NCBI GenBank assembly: GCA_964580585.1
Contig: CAZOKZ010000014.1
Location: forward strand, 7,247 to 71,246
DNA length: 64,000 nt
Reading direction: 5' to 3'
From: CAZOKZ01 sp964580585
GTDB lineage: Bacteria > Sumerlaeota > Sumerlaeia > SLMS01 > JAHLLQ01
Position 1 is the first letter of the stretch, and each line of letters starts with the position of its first letter. Positions 27,358-36,317 of this stretch are shown one piece after another. A program made the translations under genes and the position numbers. The notes below the pieces were generated by a model. It was given only the letters and a program-made list of their open reading frames with translations. It had not been told where the DNA came from and did not search any database.

Positions 27358-30006
27358 ATGAAAAAAATCACGTACCTGAATTTTCATCCGGCATTTTCGC
27401 CTCCTCGGTCGGGGGGCGAGCTTCGGTACGTGCATTTGGCGACGCGGTTGTCTGAAACATTCAACGTGCGCATGGTGAACCCAACGTTTGGACACGCGCA
27501 ACGCGAGGAAATCGAACACACGCCAACGTGCATTGAAACGCGTTTGCCAAAAACGAAGCGTTACAATTTCTGGCACCAGTTTTTCGACCGCACGGCAAAG
27601 TTCAAGGAATGCTCGGCGTTGGTCAGCTCGCTATCGGTGCGCGCGCACCGCGAGTACATGGAAGAAGCCGCACGCCAGACCAGTAATGCGGACATTGTAA
27701 TTCACGCCAGCCCGTTTATGGGCTCGGCGTATCCTCGCGCCCGGCGCGAAGGCCAATTGCTGATCTACGATTCGTACAACGTCGAAGCCAAGTTAATGGC
27801 CGAAGCGCTCGGCAACGGCCTTTGGGGTAAATGGGGCACCGGCGTGATCAAACGCGTCGAAGGTAACCTCGCCCGCAACGCGCATCTGGTGTTGGTGTGC
27901 AGCCGCGAAGATGGCGACGAAATGGCGGAGCTGTACAAGATCGACCGATCGAAAATTGTTGTCGTTCCGAACGGCGTGGACGTCGAGGCGATGCGTCCTG
28001 GAAACCAAGCCGACCGCGATTTTGCCCGTAACCGTTTGGGTGTGGCGCAAAATCGTATGGCGGCGGTTTTCATTGGCAGTTTCCACCCGCCAAACATCGA
28101 AGCCGCCGAATTCATTATCAACGAAGTCGCGCCGAGTTTCGGCGGCGTGGATTTTTTGATCGCGGGCAAAGCGTGCGATCCATTCATGCACCAACCCGTT
28201 TCGCCGAACGTGAAACTGCTCGGTTTGGTGAGTGAAGAAACGCGCAACGATTTGCTGTTCGGTTGCGACATCGCATTGAACCCGATGTTTTCGGGCAGCG
28301 GCACGAATTTGAAGATGCTGGATTTTTTTGCGGTTGGATTGCCTGTCATATCGACACCGATTGGAGCGCGTGGACTCGACGTAACGAGCGGCGAGCAAGC
28401 CATGGTGGTCGAAGGCAAGTATTTCGTGCGTTGTATGCAGGACATTATTTCGGACACTGAACGCCGTCGGCAATTACGCGTGAAGGGCCGCGAACACGCC
28501 GAAAATAAGTTTTCGTGGAAAGTCATCGCGGATAATTTGCGCGATTTGCTGGAATTAAAAACAACGCGGCGTGTGCTGATGTTGAACGATTTTGCCATGT
28601 CGCCGGTGAATTCGGGCGGCCGGGTGCGTTTGGAAGCCGTTGGCAAGCATGTTTCGGAAACGGTTGCGCCCGTGACGATGTTGACGCTGACCAAGGAAGG
28701 TTCCGGTCGGCATGTACAGCATAGCGCGAAGTTGGAAGAGTTGAACGTTCCGCGTTCGCGATGGCATGGTTGGATGGATGCGTTGCTGGCCGATCGCAGT
28801 GGTGTCAGCGCCGACGATGTGTCCGCATTGTTGTTCACGTGGCTTTCGCCCGCATACAAACGCGCGGTAAAACGTGAATTGCCGTTCGCCGATGTGCTGG
28901 TGTTGAACCATTGTTACATGTGGAATTTCGCGAAGAAAATTCACGGTAAATTGCCCGTGGTGTATGAATCGTATAATGTGGAAACAGTCCTGAAAAGAGC
29001 GCTGTTTCCGAAAAATTCGGTTGGGCGGTTTCTGGCGGGGACGGTGGAAAAAGCGGAACGCGCATTGATGCGCGAAGCGGCCTTTACGTCTTGCGTAGCG
29101 CGTAGTGACCTGAAGCAATTCATCGAGGAACTCGGCGCCGATCCGGCAAAGACAATATTGGCCGATAACGGCGTGTATGCCAATGAGTTGCAGCCATTGC
29201 CCATGGAAGAACGCGCAACGTGGCGGCGCGGAATCGGCATGAAAGACGAAGTTGCGTGTGTCTTCTTAGGCAGTGGGCATCCCCCGAATGCTGAGGCGGC
29301 GCGATTCATTATCAACGACGTTGCGCCTACGAATCCCGAATGTATTTTCCTGATTGTCGGCAGCGTCTGCGGTTGGTTTTACAATCAGACAGTGCCCGAA
29401 AATGTGGTGATGATGGGTGAAGTCGAACCGCATGTGAAAGATTTCCTGATGCGCGCGGCAGACATTGCGCTCAACCCCTTGTTCCAAGGTTCCGGTTCAA
29501 GTTTGAAAGTGCCCGAGTATCTGCGCGCGGGATTGCCGGTGATTAGTTTGCCCGTGGGGGCGCGCGGTTTTGCTGCCGAAGACGAGAAAACCATCATTAT
29601 TTGCGAGAAAGACGCGTTTGCCGCCGAAGTGCGTAAGTTGGCTGCCGACGTCGAGCGACGCAAGCAATTGGCCGATGAGGGACGGAGAATCGTCGAGCAA
29701 CAATTCGATTGGGCTGCGACGTTGCACGAGTTGTCGAATAACTTGCGTCGCGTGATGGGGAAAAAAGTAGATATACCTTCCAAATCGGTTGAGTCGAAAG
29801 AGACGGAGAATCCAGCAAAAGCAAATATGGTTGAGTCGGACGATCAGGTTGAGCAGGAGGAAATTGTACCACCGGTGGCAATTAGTCTGAATACTCAGAT
29901 CCCGTCGCGAAAGAAAAAAACGTATCGCGAAGCCGCGTTGAATGGAAACGGGCGACAGAATCGTCGCGGCGGCAGGCGCAAATCGCGGGCGCGTTCACGA
30001 AAGTAA
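27358..30006 (+). CDS. Two-domain (tandem) GT4 glycosyltransferase
   Basis: An 882-residue protein made of two related GT-B glycosyltransferases in tandem: residues 1-400 and about 402-800. Matching pairs include YDSYNVEA / YESYNVET, FIGSFHPPNIEAAEFIINEV / FLGSGHPPNAEAARFIINDV, ALNPMFSGSGTNLKM / ALNPLFQGSGSSLKV and GLPVISTPIGARG / GLPVISLPVGARG. A basic, low-complexity tail (about 810-882, many Arg and Lys) follows. The GGAG of an exact GGGGACGGAG motif (27346-27355) lies three bases before the ATG and may serve as ribosome site. Two transferases in one chain could add two successive sugars. It is in one operon with the nucleotidyltransferase and LegB-like genes. Confidence 0.85.
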   Translation: MKKITYLNFHPAFSPPRSGGELRYVHLATRLSETFNVRMVNPTFGHAQREEIEHTPTCIETRLPKTKRYNFWHQFFDRTAKFKECSALVSSLSVRAHREYMEEAARQTSNADIVIHASPFMGSAYPRARREGQLLIYDSYNVEAKLMAEALGNGLWGKWGTGVIKRVEGNLARNAHLVLVCSREDGDEMAELYKIDRSKIVVVPNGVDVEAMRPGNQADRDFARNRLGVAQNRMAAVFIGSFHPPNIEAAEFIINEVAPSFGGVDFLIAGKACDPFMHQPVSPNVKLLGLVSEETRNDLLFGCDIALNPMFSGSGTNLKMLDFFAVGLPVISTPIGARGLDVTSGEQAMVVEGKYFVRCMQDIISDTERRRQLRVKGREHAENKFSWKVIADNLRDLLELKTTRRVLMLNDFAMSPVNSGGRVRLEAVGKHVSETVAPVTMLTLTKEGSGRHVQHSAKLEELNVPRSRWHGWMDALLADRSGVSADDVSALLFTWLSPAYKRAVKRELPFADVLVLNHCYMWNFAKKIHGKLPVVYESYNVETVLKRALFPKNSVGRFLAGTVEKAERALMREAAFTSCVARSDLKQFIEELGADPAKTILADNGVYANELQPLPMEERATWRRGIGMKDEVACVFLGSGHPPNAEAARFIINDVAPTNPECIFLIVGSVCGWFYNQTVPENVVMMGEVEPHVKDFLMRAADIALNPLFQGSGSSLKVPEYLRAGLPVISLPVGARGFAAEDEKTIIICEKDAFAAEVRKLAADVERRKQLADEGRRIVEQQFDWAATLHELSNNLRRVMGKKVDIPSKSVESKETENPAKANMVESDDQVEQEEIVPPVAISLNTQIPSRKKKTYREAALNGNGRQNRRGGRRKSRARSRK

Positions 30007-30013
30007 GGCATTC

Positions 30014-30742
30014 ATGATAAGTGAATCGAACACAACTGCGCCGCCGCGCGCCGTTATTTTGTGCGGTGGCAAGGGTACGCGTCTCCGTCCCTATACGACG
30101 GTGTTGCCCAAGCCATTGATGCCCATTGGTAATCGCCCGATTTTGGAAGTCGTGCTGAATTCCCTTAAAAAAGCCGGGATTGTGAATGTCACGCTTTGCG
30201 TTGGGCATCTTGCCGAGTTGATTCGCGCGTTCTTTGGGGACGGAGAAAAACTGGGTCTGAATATCGAGTATTCCATGGAAGACAAACCGCTCGGGACAAT
30301 TGGTCCTCTCGCGTTTATTGAAAATTTAGGCGAGAATTTTCTCGTGATGAACGGCGACGTGCTGACAGATTTAAATCCGATGACGCTATTCGAGGCGCAC
30401 TTGGCCAAGGGTTGCGACTTGACGGTGGCGACGCACGAACGCGAGGCGAAAATCGATTTTGGTGTTCTCAGCGTGCGTGAAGGATGTGACGAGGTGCAGG
30501 GTTTCGTGGAAAAACCGTGCCATCGTTACGAAGTGTCCATGGGTGTGTATGCGATGAATCGAAGCGTTCTGGAGCACTTTGCGCGCGGCGAAGCATTCGG
30601 GTTCGATCAGTTGGTGCTGACATTGCTTGCGAAAAAACGCTCCGTGCATCGCATGCGGCATGACGGCGTGTGGTTCGATATTGGTCGGCTCGAAGATTAT
30701 GATCTGGCGCAGAGCGATCCGCGCTGGGGAGGCGAACAATGA
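30014..30742 (+). CDS. Sugar-1-phosphate nucleotidyltransferase
   Basis: A 242-residue NTP_transferase protein. ATG 30014 has AAGG five bases upstream. The activation loop AVILCGGKGTRLRPYT with the catalytic Arg, then LPKPLMPIGNRPI, are textbook for enzymes making NDP-sugars such as GDP-mannose or dTDP-glucose. FLVMNGDVLTDLNP carries the metal-binding Asp. It lacks the CBS domains of PtmE and the left-handed beta-helix of bifunctional enzymes. Its stop overlaps the next start as ATGA, which suggests its product feeds the LegB-like dehydratase. The exact base and sugar are not determined. Confidence 0.85.
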   Translation: MISESNTTAPPRAVILCGGKGTRLRPYTTVLPKPLMPIGNRPILEVVLNSLKKAGIVNVTLCVGHLAELIRAFFGDGEKLGLNIEYSMEDKPLGTIGPLAFIENLGENFLVMNGDVLTDLNPMTLFEAHLAKGCDLTVATHEREAKIDFGVLSVREGCDEVQGFVEKPCHRYEVSMGVYAMNRSVLEHFARGEAFGFDQLVLTLLAKKRSVHRMRHDGVWFDIGRLEDYDLAQSDPRWGGEQ

Positions 30743-31743
30743 CTCCGTCCCCCATTCAGGGAAAAACAATTCTCGTCACCGGTGCCGGTGGTTTCATTGG
30801 CAGTCATCTGGCCGAGGAACTCGCGCGTCAAGGCGCTCGCGTGCGTGCGTTTGTGCATTATAATGCGCGAGGCAGCCATGGGTGGCTCGACGAAACACCC
30901 GTGGAAATCAAGGCGAACATCGATGTCATCGCGGGAGACATCGCGGATTTCCATCGCGTGCGCGAGGCAGTCGATGGCGTGGATGCAGTGCTGCATTTGG
31001 CTGCGTTGATCGGAATTCCTTACTCTTATCATGCGCCTGCGTCGTACGTGAGCACGAACATCAACGGCACATTGAATGTATTGCAAGCCGCGCGTGAATG
31101 CGAAACGCCGCGTGTGATGACCACGTCAACGAGCGAAACATACGGCACGGCGCTCTCCGTCCCCATCGGTGAAAATCATCCGCTTCAGGCGCAATCGCCG
31201 TATTCCGCGACAAAGATTGCGGCGGATAAACTGGCGGAAAGTTACTTTCGCAGTTTCGAGTTGCCGGTTATCATCGTCCGTCCCTTTAACACGTTTGGTC
31301 CTCGCCAAAGTGCGCGCGCCGTGATTCCCACCGTGATCACGCAATTGATGGCGGGCGTGAAGGAAATCCGTGTCGGAGCACTCACGCCGACGCGCGACAT
31401 GAACTTTGTCGCGAACACGGTCGATGGCATGATCGCCGCCATTTCCGCGCCTGATGAAGCTTTGGGCGAGGTAATCAACCTCGGTTCGGGACGCGAAATT
31501 TCCATCGGCGATTTGATTCAACTGATCATGCAAGTCGCCGGTTGGGATGCTGAAGTCATGTCGGACGAATCGCGTCTTCGTCCCCAGGCGAGCGAAGTCG
31601 AACGTCTGCTCGCGGACGCCGCAAAAGCAAAGCGGCTCCTCGGATGGGAGCCGCGCGTTTCGCTGGAGCAGGGACTCGAACACACCATCGAATGGATATC
31701 CGAGCATTTAGATCAGTATCGAGTGGGGGAGTATAGCGTTTAG
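30739..31743 (+). CDS. NAD-dependent 4,6-dehydratase (LegB-like), extended SDR
   Basis: A 334-residue extended short-chain dehydrogenase. It has the nucleotide loop TGAGGFIGSHLAEEL, LHLAALIGIPYSYHAPASYV, the active-site segment STSETYG and the catalytic YSATK. NTFGPRQSARAVIPTVITQL and GALTPTRDMNFV closely follow the LegB / GDP-mannose-4,6-dehydratase-like group that makes 4-keto-6-deoxy nucleotide sugars for legionaminic-type or deoxy sugars. It overlaps the nucleotidyltransferase by four bases. No LegC aminotransferase or LegI synthase follows, so a full legionaminate pathway is not shown here. Confidence 0.85.
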   Translation: MTPSPIQGKTILVTGAGGFIGSHLAEELARQGARVRAFVHYNARGSHGWLDETPVEIKANIDVIAGDIADFHRVREAVDGVDAVLHLAALIGIPYSYHAPASYVSTNINGTLNVLQAARECETPRVMTTSTSETYGTALSVPIGENHPLQAQSPYSATKIAADKLAESYFRSFELPVIIVRPFNTFGPRQSARAVIPTVITQLMAGVKEIRVGALTPTRDMNFVANTVDGMIAAISAPDEALGEVINLGSGREISIGDLIQLIMQVAGWDAEVMSDESRLRPQASEVERLLADAAKAKRLLGWEPRVSLEQGLEHTIEWISEHLDQYRVGEYSV

Positions 31744-31842
31744 TTCGCAGTAATCAGTTTACAGTTCGCAGTTTAAAGCCGATGCACACCACTGTAAAAT
31801 TTTGTGAACTGTGAACTAAAAACTGTTCACTGTAAACTAACC
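31744..31842. repeat. Inverted-repeat spacer between convergent genes
   Basis: AGTTTACAGT (31756-31765) and ACTGTAAACT (31829-31838) form a perfect 10-bp inverted repeat. Between them are further GTTCGCAG / GTGAACTG-like repeats. The spacer separates the convergent LegB-like and fabG genes, so a bidirectional terminator role is plausible. Confidence 0.5.
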
Positions 31843-32586
31843 TCACATCCCCAACCCGCCCGTTACTTCAATCGTTTGTCCCGTGATGTAGGATGCTCCG
31901 TCCCCACAGAGGAATGCAACGGCGGCGGCAATGTCATCGGGTTGTCCAAAACGACCGGCGGGGATATTGCCGAGCAGTGCGTTTTTCTGATCGTCGTTCA
32001 ACTCGTCCGTCATGCGCGTCTGAATGAATCCCGGAGCGACGGCGTTCACGGTGACGTTGCGTGAGGCGAGTTCTTTCGCGAGCGATTTGGTCATGCCGAT
32101 CATACCGGCTTTTGATGCGCAGTAATTCGCTTGGCCGGGGTTTCCGGTGATGCCGACGATGCTGGAAATGTTCACGATGCGTCCCCAACGATTTTTCATC
32201 AGGGGACGGCATGCTGCACGCGAAAGCAGAAACGCCGATTTCAAGTTCGTGTTGATCACATCGTCCCAGTCTTCGTCTTTCATCCGCATGATCAAGCCAT
32301 CGCGCGTGACGCCCGCGTTGTTGACCAAAATGTGCAGGCCGCCGAGTTCTTTGACCGCGCGATCCACGAGTGTGTTGCAGAATTCCGCGTTGCCAACGTC
32401 ACCCGGAGCGGCGACGGCTTTGCCGCCTGCGTCGATGATGGCTTGCGTGGTCGCATTGGCGTTCTTTTCGCCGTGGGAATTCACCAGCACCGCCGCGCCT
32501 GCGGCTGCCAGACTCAGGGCGATTGCTCGGCCAATGCCTTGGCCCGCGCCTGTGACGATTGCAACTTTACCTTCGAGTGAGCTCAT
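31843..32586 (-). CDS. fabG: 3-oxoacyl-ACP reductase FabG
   Basis: A 247-residue classical SDR that reduces 3-ketoacyl-ACP with NADPH in fatty acid elongation. The cofactor loop TGAGQGIGRAIALS (12-25), NNAG near 89-92, Ser141/142 and the catalytic Tyr155-Lys159 (NYCASK) are in place. The C-terminal GQTIEVTGGLGM is typical. AGAGGAA lies seven bases before the ATG. It is the last gene of the rpmF-plsX-fabH-fabD-fabG run; the usual next gene, acpP, is missing because a convergent gene follows. A minus-strand GGGGACGGAG copy at 31896 encodes Cys-Gly-Asp-Gly. Confidence 0.95.
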   Translation of the reverse strand: MSSLEGKVAIVTGAGQGIGRAIALSLAAAGAAVLVNSHGEKNANATTQAIIDAGGKAVAAPGDVGNAEFCNTLVDRAVKELGGLHILVNNAGVTRDGLIMRMKDEDWDDVINTNLKSAFLLSRAACRPLMKNRWGRIVNISSIVGITGNPGQANYCASKAGMIGMTKSLAKELASRNVTVNAVAPGFIQTRMTDELNDDQKNALLGNIPAGRFGQPDDIAAAVAFLCGDGASYITGQTIEVTGGLGM

Positions 32587-32610
32587 TGGTCGTTCCTCTT
32601 TTCGGGGGAA

Positions 32611-33549
32611 TTATTTCAGTTCTTCGATGGTTTTCTGCAACGCGTCCCACGATTCGGTGGTGTACGCGGGGATGTCTTTCGCGATGCGACGCGCAAGGCC
32701 CGAGAGCACCTTGCCGCTGCCGACTTCGACGAAGGCTTCTGCGCCAAGTTCGACGAGTTTGTTTACGCACTGAACCCAGCGTACGCTGCCGGTGACTTGC
32801 GCGACGAGCGAATCGGCAATCGCGCCCGTTTCCGTCAATGCCGAGGCGCCGACGTTGTTCACGAAGTGGCAATTCGGCGCGGCGAGCGAAGCTTCGGCCA
32901 ACGCTGCACGCATGATATCGGCGGCGGGGGCAACGAGCGGTGAGTGGAACGCACCGCTGACGGGCAGAGGCAGTGCGCGTTTGGCGCCTGCTTCCTTGCA
33001 GAGTTCGCACGCTTTGGTCACCGCGTCGGGATCGCCGCTGATGACGGTTTGCGTGGGATCGTTGTAGTTCGCGGGCACGGCAACAAGGCCGTCGGTGCTG
33101 GCTTGCTGGCAAAGGTCGGCGACTTTTGAGCCGTCGAGGCCGATGATGGCCGCCATCGCGCCGGGACGTTTTGCGCCTGCTTCGGCGAACGCCAATCCGC
33201 GCGTGCGAACCAGTTTGAGACCCGTTTCAAAATCGAAGGTGCCCGCCGCGTAAAGTGCGGTGTATTCGCCGAGCGAATGGCCCGCCACGGCGTGAGGAGC
33301 GATGCCCGCTTCCGCCAGGACGGCGAGCGTTGCGGCGCTCGAAGCAAACAATGCGGGCTGCGTGTTTTCCGTTTGTTTCAATTGGTCTTCAGGGCCGTCG
33401 AACATTAAGCCACTGAGGGAGTTACCCAGCACGGCGTCGGCGCGTGCGATTAATTCCTTGGCCGTGGCGTTGTTTTCGGCGGCGTCCTTGCCCATGCCGA
33501 CGGCTTGCGATCCCTGTCCGGGAAAGAGAAAGGCGATTTTCTTGCTCAT
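32611..33549 (-). CDS. fabD: Malonyl-CoA:ACP transacylase FabD
   Basis: A 312-residue enzyme that loads malonyl groups onto acyl carrier protein. ATG 33549 is preferred to 33555, because GGAG (33560-33557) then has seven bases of spacing. FPGQGSQ (9-15), the nucleophile motif GHSLGEY (90-96, Ser92) and a GAFHSPLV segment with the catalytic His are intact. It sits 24 bases upstream of fabG in the same operon. Confidence 0.95.
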   Translation of the reverse strand: MSKKIAFLFPGQGSQAVGMGKDAAENNATAKELIARADAVLGNSLSGLMFDGPEDQLKQTENTQPALFASSAATLAVLAEAGIAPHAVAGHSLGEYTALYAAGTFDFETGLKLVRTRGLAFAEAGAKRPGAMAAIIGLDGSKVADLCQQASTDGLVAVPANYNDPTQTVISGDPDAVTKACELCKEAGAKRALPLPVSGAFHSPLVAPAADIMRAALAEASLAAPNCHFVNNVGASALTETGAIADSLVAQVTGSVRWVQCVNKLVELGAEAFVEVGSGKVLSGLARRIAKDIPAYTTESWDALQKTIEELK

Positions 33550-33644
33550 GAACATGCTCCGTTGTTGATCGTTGCCCCGGGCGCGCGTTTATCGAGCAGT
33601 CCGAGGAGGGGCGATTCAGATTCCGGGGGCGGATTTGTTGAAAC

Positions 33645-34649
33645 TTAGAACTTCACCAACGTTGCGCCATAGGTTAATCCCGCGCCAAAGCCCACGAGAG
33701 CTACGGTCATGCCGGGTTTCAAACGACCCGAGTTGACGGCTTCGTTCAGCGACAGCGGGATGCTGGCGGCGGCGGTATTACCGTATTTTTCAATGTTGAT
33801 CACGACGCGTTCACGCGGCATGCCGAGACGTTCGGCGGCGGCGTCGATAATGCGGATGTTGGCTTGGTGGGGAACCAGCAGATCCACCTGGTCGGCGGTC
33901 ATCCCAGCGCGTTTGAGCGCTTCGTCGAGCGCCTGGCCGACGGCACGAACGGCGAACTTGTACACTTCGCGTCCGTTCATGTTCAAAAATTCACCCGTGG
34001 GAATGGCTGGGCTTTGAGGTTGCGCAATATGGCCGTTTTCGCGGGCGCGGCACCCGAGCGTGATCAATTCGGCGCCTTTCGAGTCGGTGGCCAGATAATT
34101 GCACAAAATGCCACGGTCATCGCCGTCTTCCACCGCTCCAACAACCACGGCGCCTGCCCCGTCGCCGAACAGAATACATGTGGCACGGTCGGTATAGTCC
34201 ACGTAACGGCTTTGGCCTTCGACACCGATGACGAGCACGTTGCGATGCGCACCTGCTTTTACCATGTTATCGGCAATATGGAGACCATACATGAAGCCCG
34301 TGCAAGCGGCGTTTACATCAAACGCCGGAGCCGTGTCCAAACCGAGTTTGGCGTGAACAGAGCATGCCGCAGATGGACACAGGCGATCGGGCGTGTAGGT
34401 GCAGACGATCAGCAGATCGATGTCTTCGGGTTTCAGGCCAGCGTTTTCAATCGCGGCTTTGCCGGCCTCAGCGCCCAGGCTTGCAACCGTTTCTCCGTCC
34501 GAGAGAATGCGGCGTTCGCGGATGCCCGTGCGGGTAACAATCCACTCGTCGTTGGTATCGACCATATGGGCAAGGTCGTCATTGGATAAAACTTTTTCGG
34601 GAACGTGGGCGCCAATACCTAGGATCCCGGAACGTTTAAGAGATGTCAC
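33645..34649 (-). CDS. fabH: 3-oxoacyl-ACP synthase III FabH
   Basis: A 334-residue thiolase-fold enzyme that starts fatty acid synthesis by condensing acetyl-CoA with malonyl-ACP. GTG 34649 is chosen because GGAAG lies eight bases upstream and the protein then begins at the conserved SGILGIGAHVPEKVLSN. The open frame extends further upstream without similarity. The catalytic triad is visible: Cys116 in NAACTGF, His in VPHQANIRI and Asn in EKYGNTAAASIP. It lies between plsX and fabD in the lipid operon. Confidence 0.95.
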   Translation of the reverse strand: MTSLKRSGILGIGAHVPEKVLSNDDLAHMVDTNDEWIVTRTGIRERRILSDGETVASLGAEAGKAAIENAGLKPEDIDLLIVCTYTPDRLCPSAACSVHAKLGLDTAPAFDVNAACTGFMYGLHIADNMVKAGAHRNVLVIGVEGQSRYVDYTDRATCILFGDGAGAVVVGAVEDGDDRGILCNYLATDSKGAELITLGCRARENGHIAQPQSPAIPTGEFLNMNGREVYKFAVRAVGQALDEALKRAGMTADQVDLLVPHQANIRIIDAAAERLGMPRERVVINIEKYGNTAAASIPLSLNEAVNSGRLKPGMTVALVGFGAGLTYGATLVKF

Positions 34650-34804
34650 GATGTGTCTTCCACTTTCATATTGAATGAATGAAGTAGCTGGATGTCTATC
34701 GACTCCATTCAATAAAACCGCTGTTGAGGTTCCAAAGTTGGGCTACCGCGTCAAACAGACATTCGCGCACGGGGGAAAAAACTCGCGGGAATCATCGTGC
34801 CGCT

Positions 34805-35833
34805 TTATGAATCTTTTCCGTCGGGTGGCTCTTCCACTTTCTGAGCGAACAATTCCAACTCTTCGCGCAGACGATTGACGAGTGAAAGGTTATGGCATTC
34901 GGCGGCCACGCGCAGAGCGTTCATGAACGCCTTTTTGTTCGACCGTCCGTGGGCTTTGATCGCGATTCCATCGACGCCCAGCAGGGGGGCGCCGCCGTAT
35001 TCGGCGTAATCGGTGCGCGATTTCAGACGTTTGGCAACCGGGTACATGGCGATGCCGCCGATCATGGAAACGACGCTTTTCATCGCCTCTTGCTTGACCG
35101 ATTTCATGATCATGCTCGAGATGCCTTCGGCGGCTTTAAGCATGACGTTACCCGCAAACCCGTCGCAGGCAATGACGTCGAAATCGCCGGAGAAAACGCC
35201 GCTGCCTTCCGCGTTGCCGAGGAAGTTCAGGTTCGTTTCCAGCAGCAGTTTGTGGGCGGCCTGGACGGCTTCGTTGCCCTTGGTAGGTTCCGATCCGTTG
35301 GAAAGCAGTCCCACGCGCGGGTTGACGCGCTTGAGCACGTCGCGCGCGTACACCGAACCCATCAGGGCGAACTGAACAATCTGGTGAGGCTTGCAATCGA
35401 CGTTCGCGCCTGCGTCACAGATGATGCAGGCGTCTTCCTGGGTGGGAACAAACGTGGCAATGGCGGGTTTTTTGATACCGGGCAGCGTTCGCCAGGAAAA
35501 CAACGTGTGCGCCAGCAGGGCGCCCGTGTTTCCGGCGGAAACCAGCACGTCGGCCTCGCCGTCTTTGACCATTTTGGTGGCAACGGCCAGCGAGGAAGTT
35601 TTTCGCGAAAGTGATTTGCGCGGCGAATCGGTCATTCGGATGACATCGTCGGCTTCGACGATGGTCATTCGAGGGTCTTCGACCTTCATAGCGCGAAGCA
35701 GCCGCGTCAAGTGACGCGGCTTGCCCACTAAGGCTACTTGCAGGTTGTAACGCTGCATGGCCAGAAGAGCCCCTTCAACGGCTGGACGAGGACCTTCATC
35801 CCCCCCCATCGCGTCGAGAGCTATTCGGATCAT
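34805..35833 (-). CDS. plsX: Phosphate acyltransferase PlsX
   Basis: A 342-residue peripheral membrane enzyme that makes acyl-phosphate from acyl-ACP, the donor used by PlsY (18119-18745). Typical segments are IALDAMGGDEGP at the start, VLVSAGNTGALLA, CDGFAGNVMLKAAEG and APLLGVDGI near the C-terminus. AGGGGGAA precedes the ATG. It is 39 bases downstream of rpmF, the classical arrangement. Confidence 0.96.
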   Translation of the reverse strand: MIRIALDAMGGDEGPRPAVEGALLAMQRYNLQVALVGKPRHLTRLLRAMKVEDPRMTIVEADDVIRMTDSPRKSLSRKTSSLAVATKMVKDGEADVLVSAGNTGALLAHTLFSWRTLPGIKKPAIATFVPTQEDACIICDAGANVDCKPHQIVQFALMGSVYARDVLKRVNPRVGLLSNGSEPTKGNEAVQAAHKLLLETNLNFLGNAEGSGVFSGDFDVIACDGFAGNVMLKAAEGISSMIMKSVKQEAMKSVVSMIGGIAMYPVAKRLKSRTDYAEYGGAPLLGVDGIAIKAHGRSNKKAFMNALRVAAECHNLSLVNRLREELELFAQKVEEPPDGKDS

Positions 35834-35872
35834 CGCAATTCCCCCTGCGGCGACATGCTAAGAATTATGAGC

Positions 35873-36058
35873 TCAACCACTCTGAGCAGTGGACTTGTAT
35901 TCCACTTTCTTATACGTGCCACACGACGGACAAATGCGATGGCGCCGTTTGGGAGCCTGGCAATTTTCGCAGGGTACCAACTGGCTGGCGTACAATTTTT
36001 TATGGGCGCGATCCTTGCCTTGGCGGGAACGGCCGTGTCGTCTTCTAGGAACTGGCAT
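35873..36058 (-). CDS. rpmF: 50S ribosomal protein L32
   Basis: A 61-residue ribosomal protein. It has the invariant start MPVPRRRHGRSRQGKDRAHK and a zinc ribbon with Cys30, Cys33, Cys43 and Cys46. GGAGGTC nine bases before the ATG is a strong ribosome site. It heads the lipid synthesis operon on the minus strand, as in many bacteria. The DUF177/YceD gene that often precedes rpmF is not present; a plus-strand gene lies upstream instead. Confidence 0.97.
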   Translation of the reverse strand: MPVPRRRHGRSRQGKDRAHKKLYASQLVPCENCQAPKRRHRICPSCGTYKKVEYKSTAQSG

Positions 36059-36317
36059 CTTTGTATGACCTCCGAAAAAGGGGCTGGAAGGTCATGCGAA
36101 ATGGCCTCCAAGTCAAGAGAGAAGATGAAGGTTTATGGTGATTTTCGTGAAATTTTTGTACCCGGTGGTTTTTTTCGGACGAGAACCCTATGCTTTGGTG
36201 AAAAAGTTGATGTTGGGAACAAAGTTGGCTCTTTCGCGATGCGAAGGGCTTGCAAGGAGCAAGGCAACCGACTTACTCTTTTTCGCCCCACAGTTTACTG
36301 AATCGACTCGTTATTTT

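Noticed and set aside
32567..33112. Long arginine-rich open frame within the fabD region
   Set aside because: It is a shadow of fabD and the fabD-fabG junction, with no ribosome site or domain; the real genes are fabD and fabG.
36135..36317. Extended N-terminus of the radical SAM protein
   Set aside because: The extra 61 residues show no domain and no ribosome site, and normal family members start near MQPIDRAIL.
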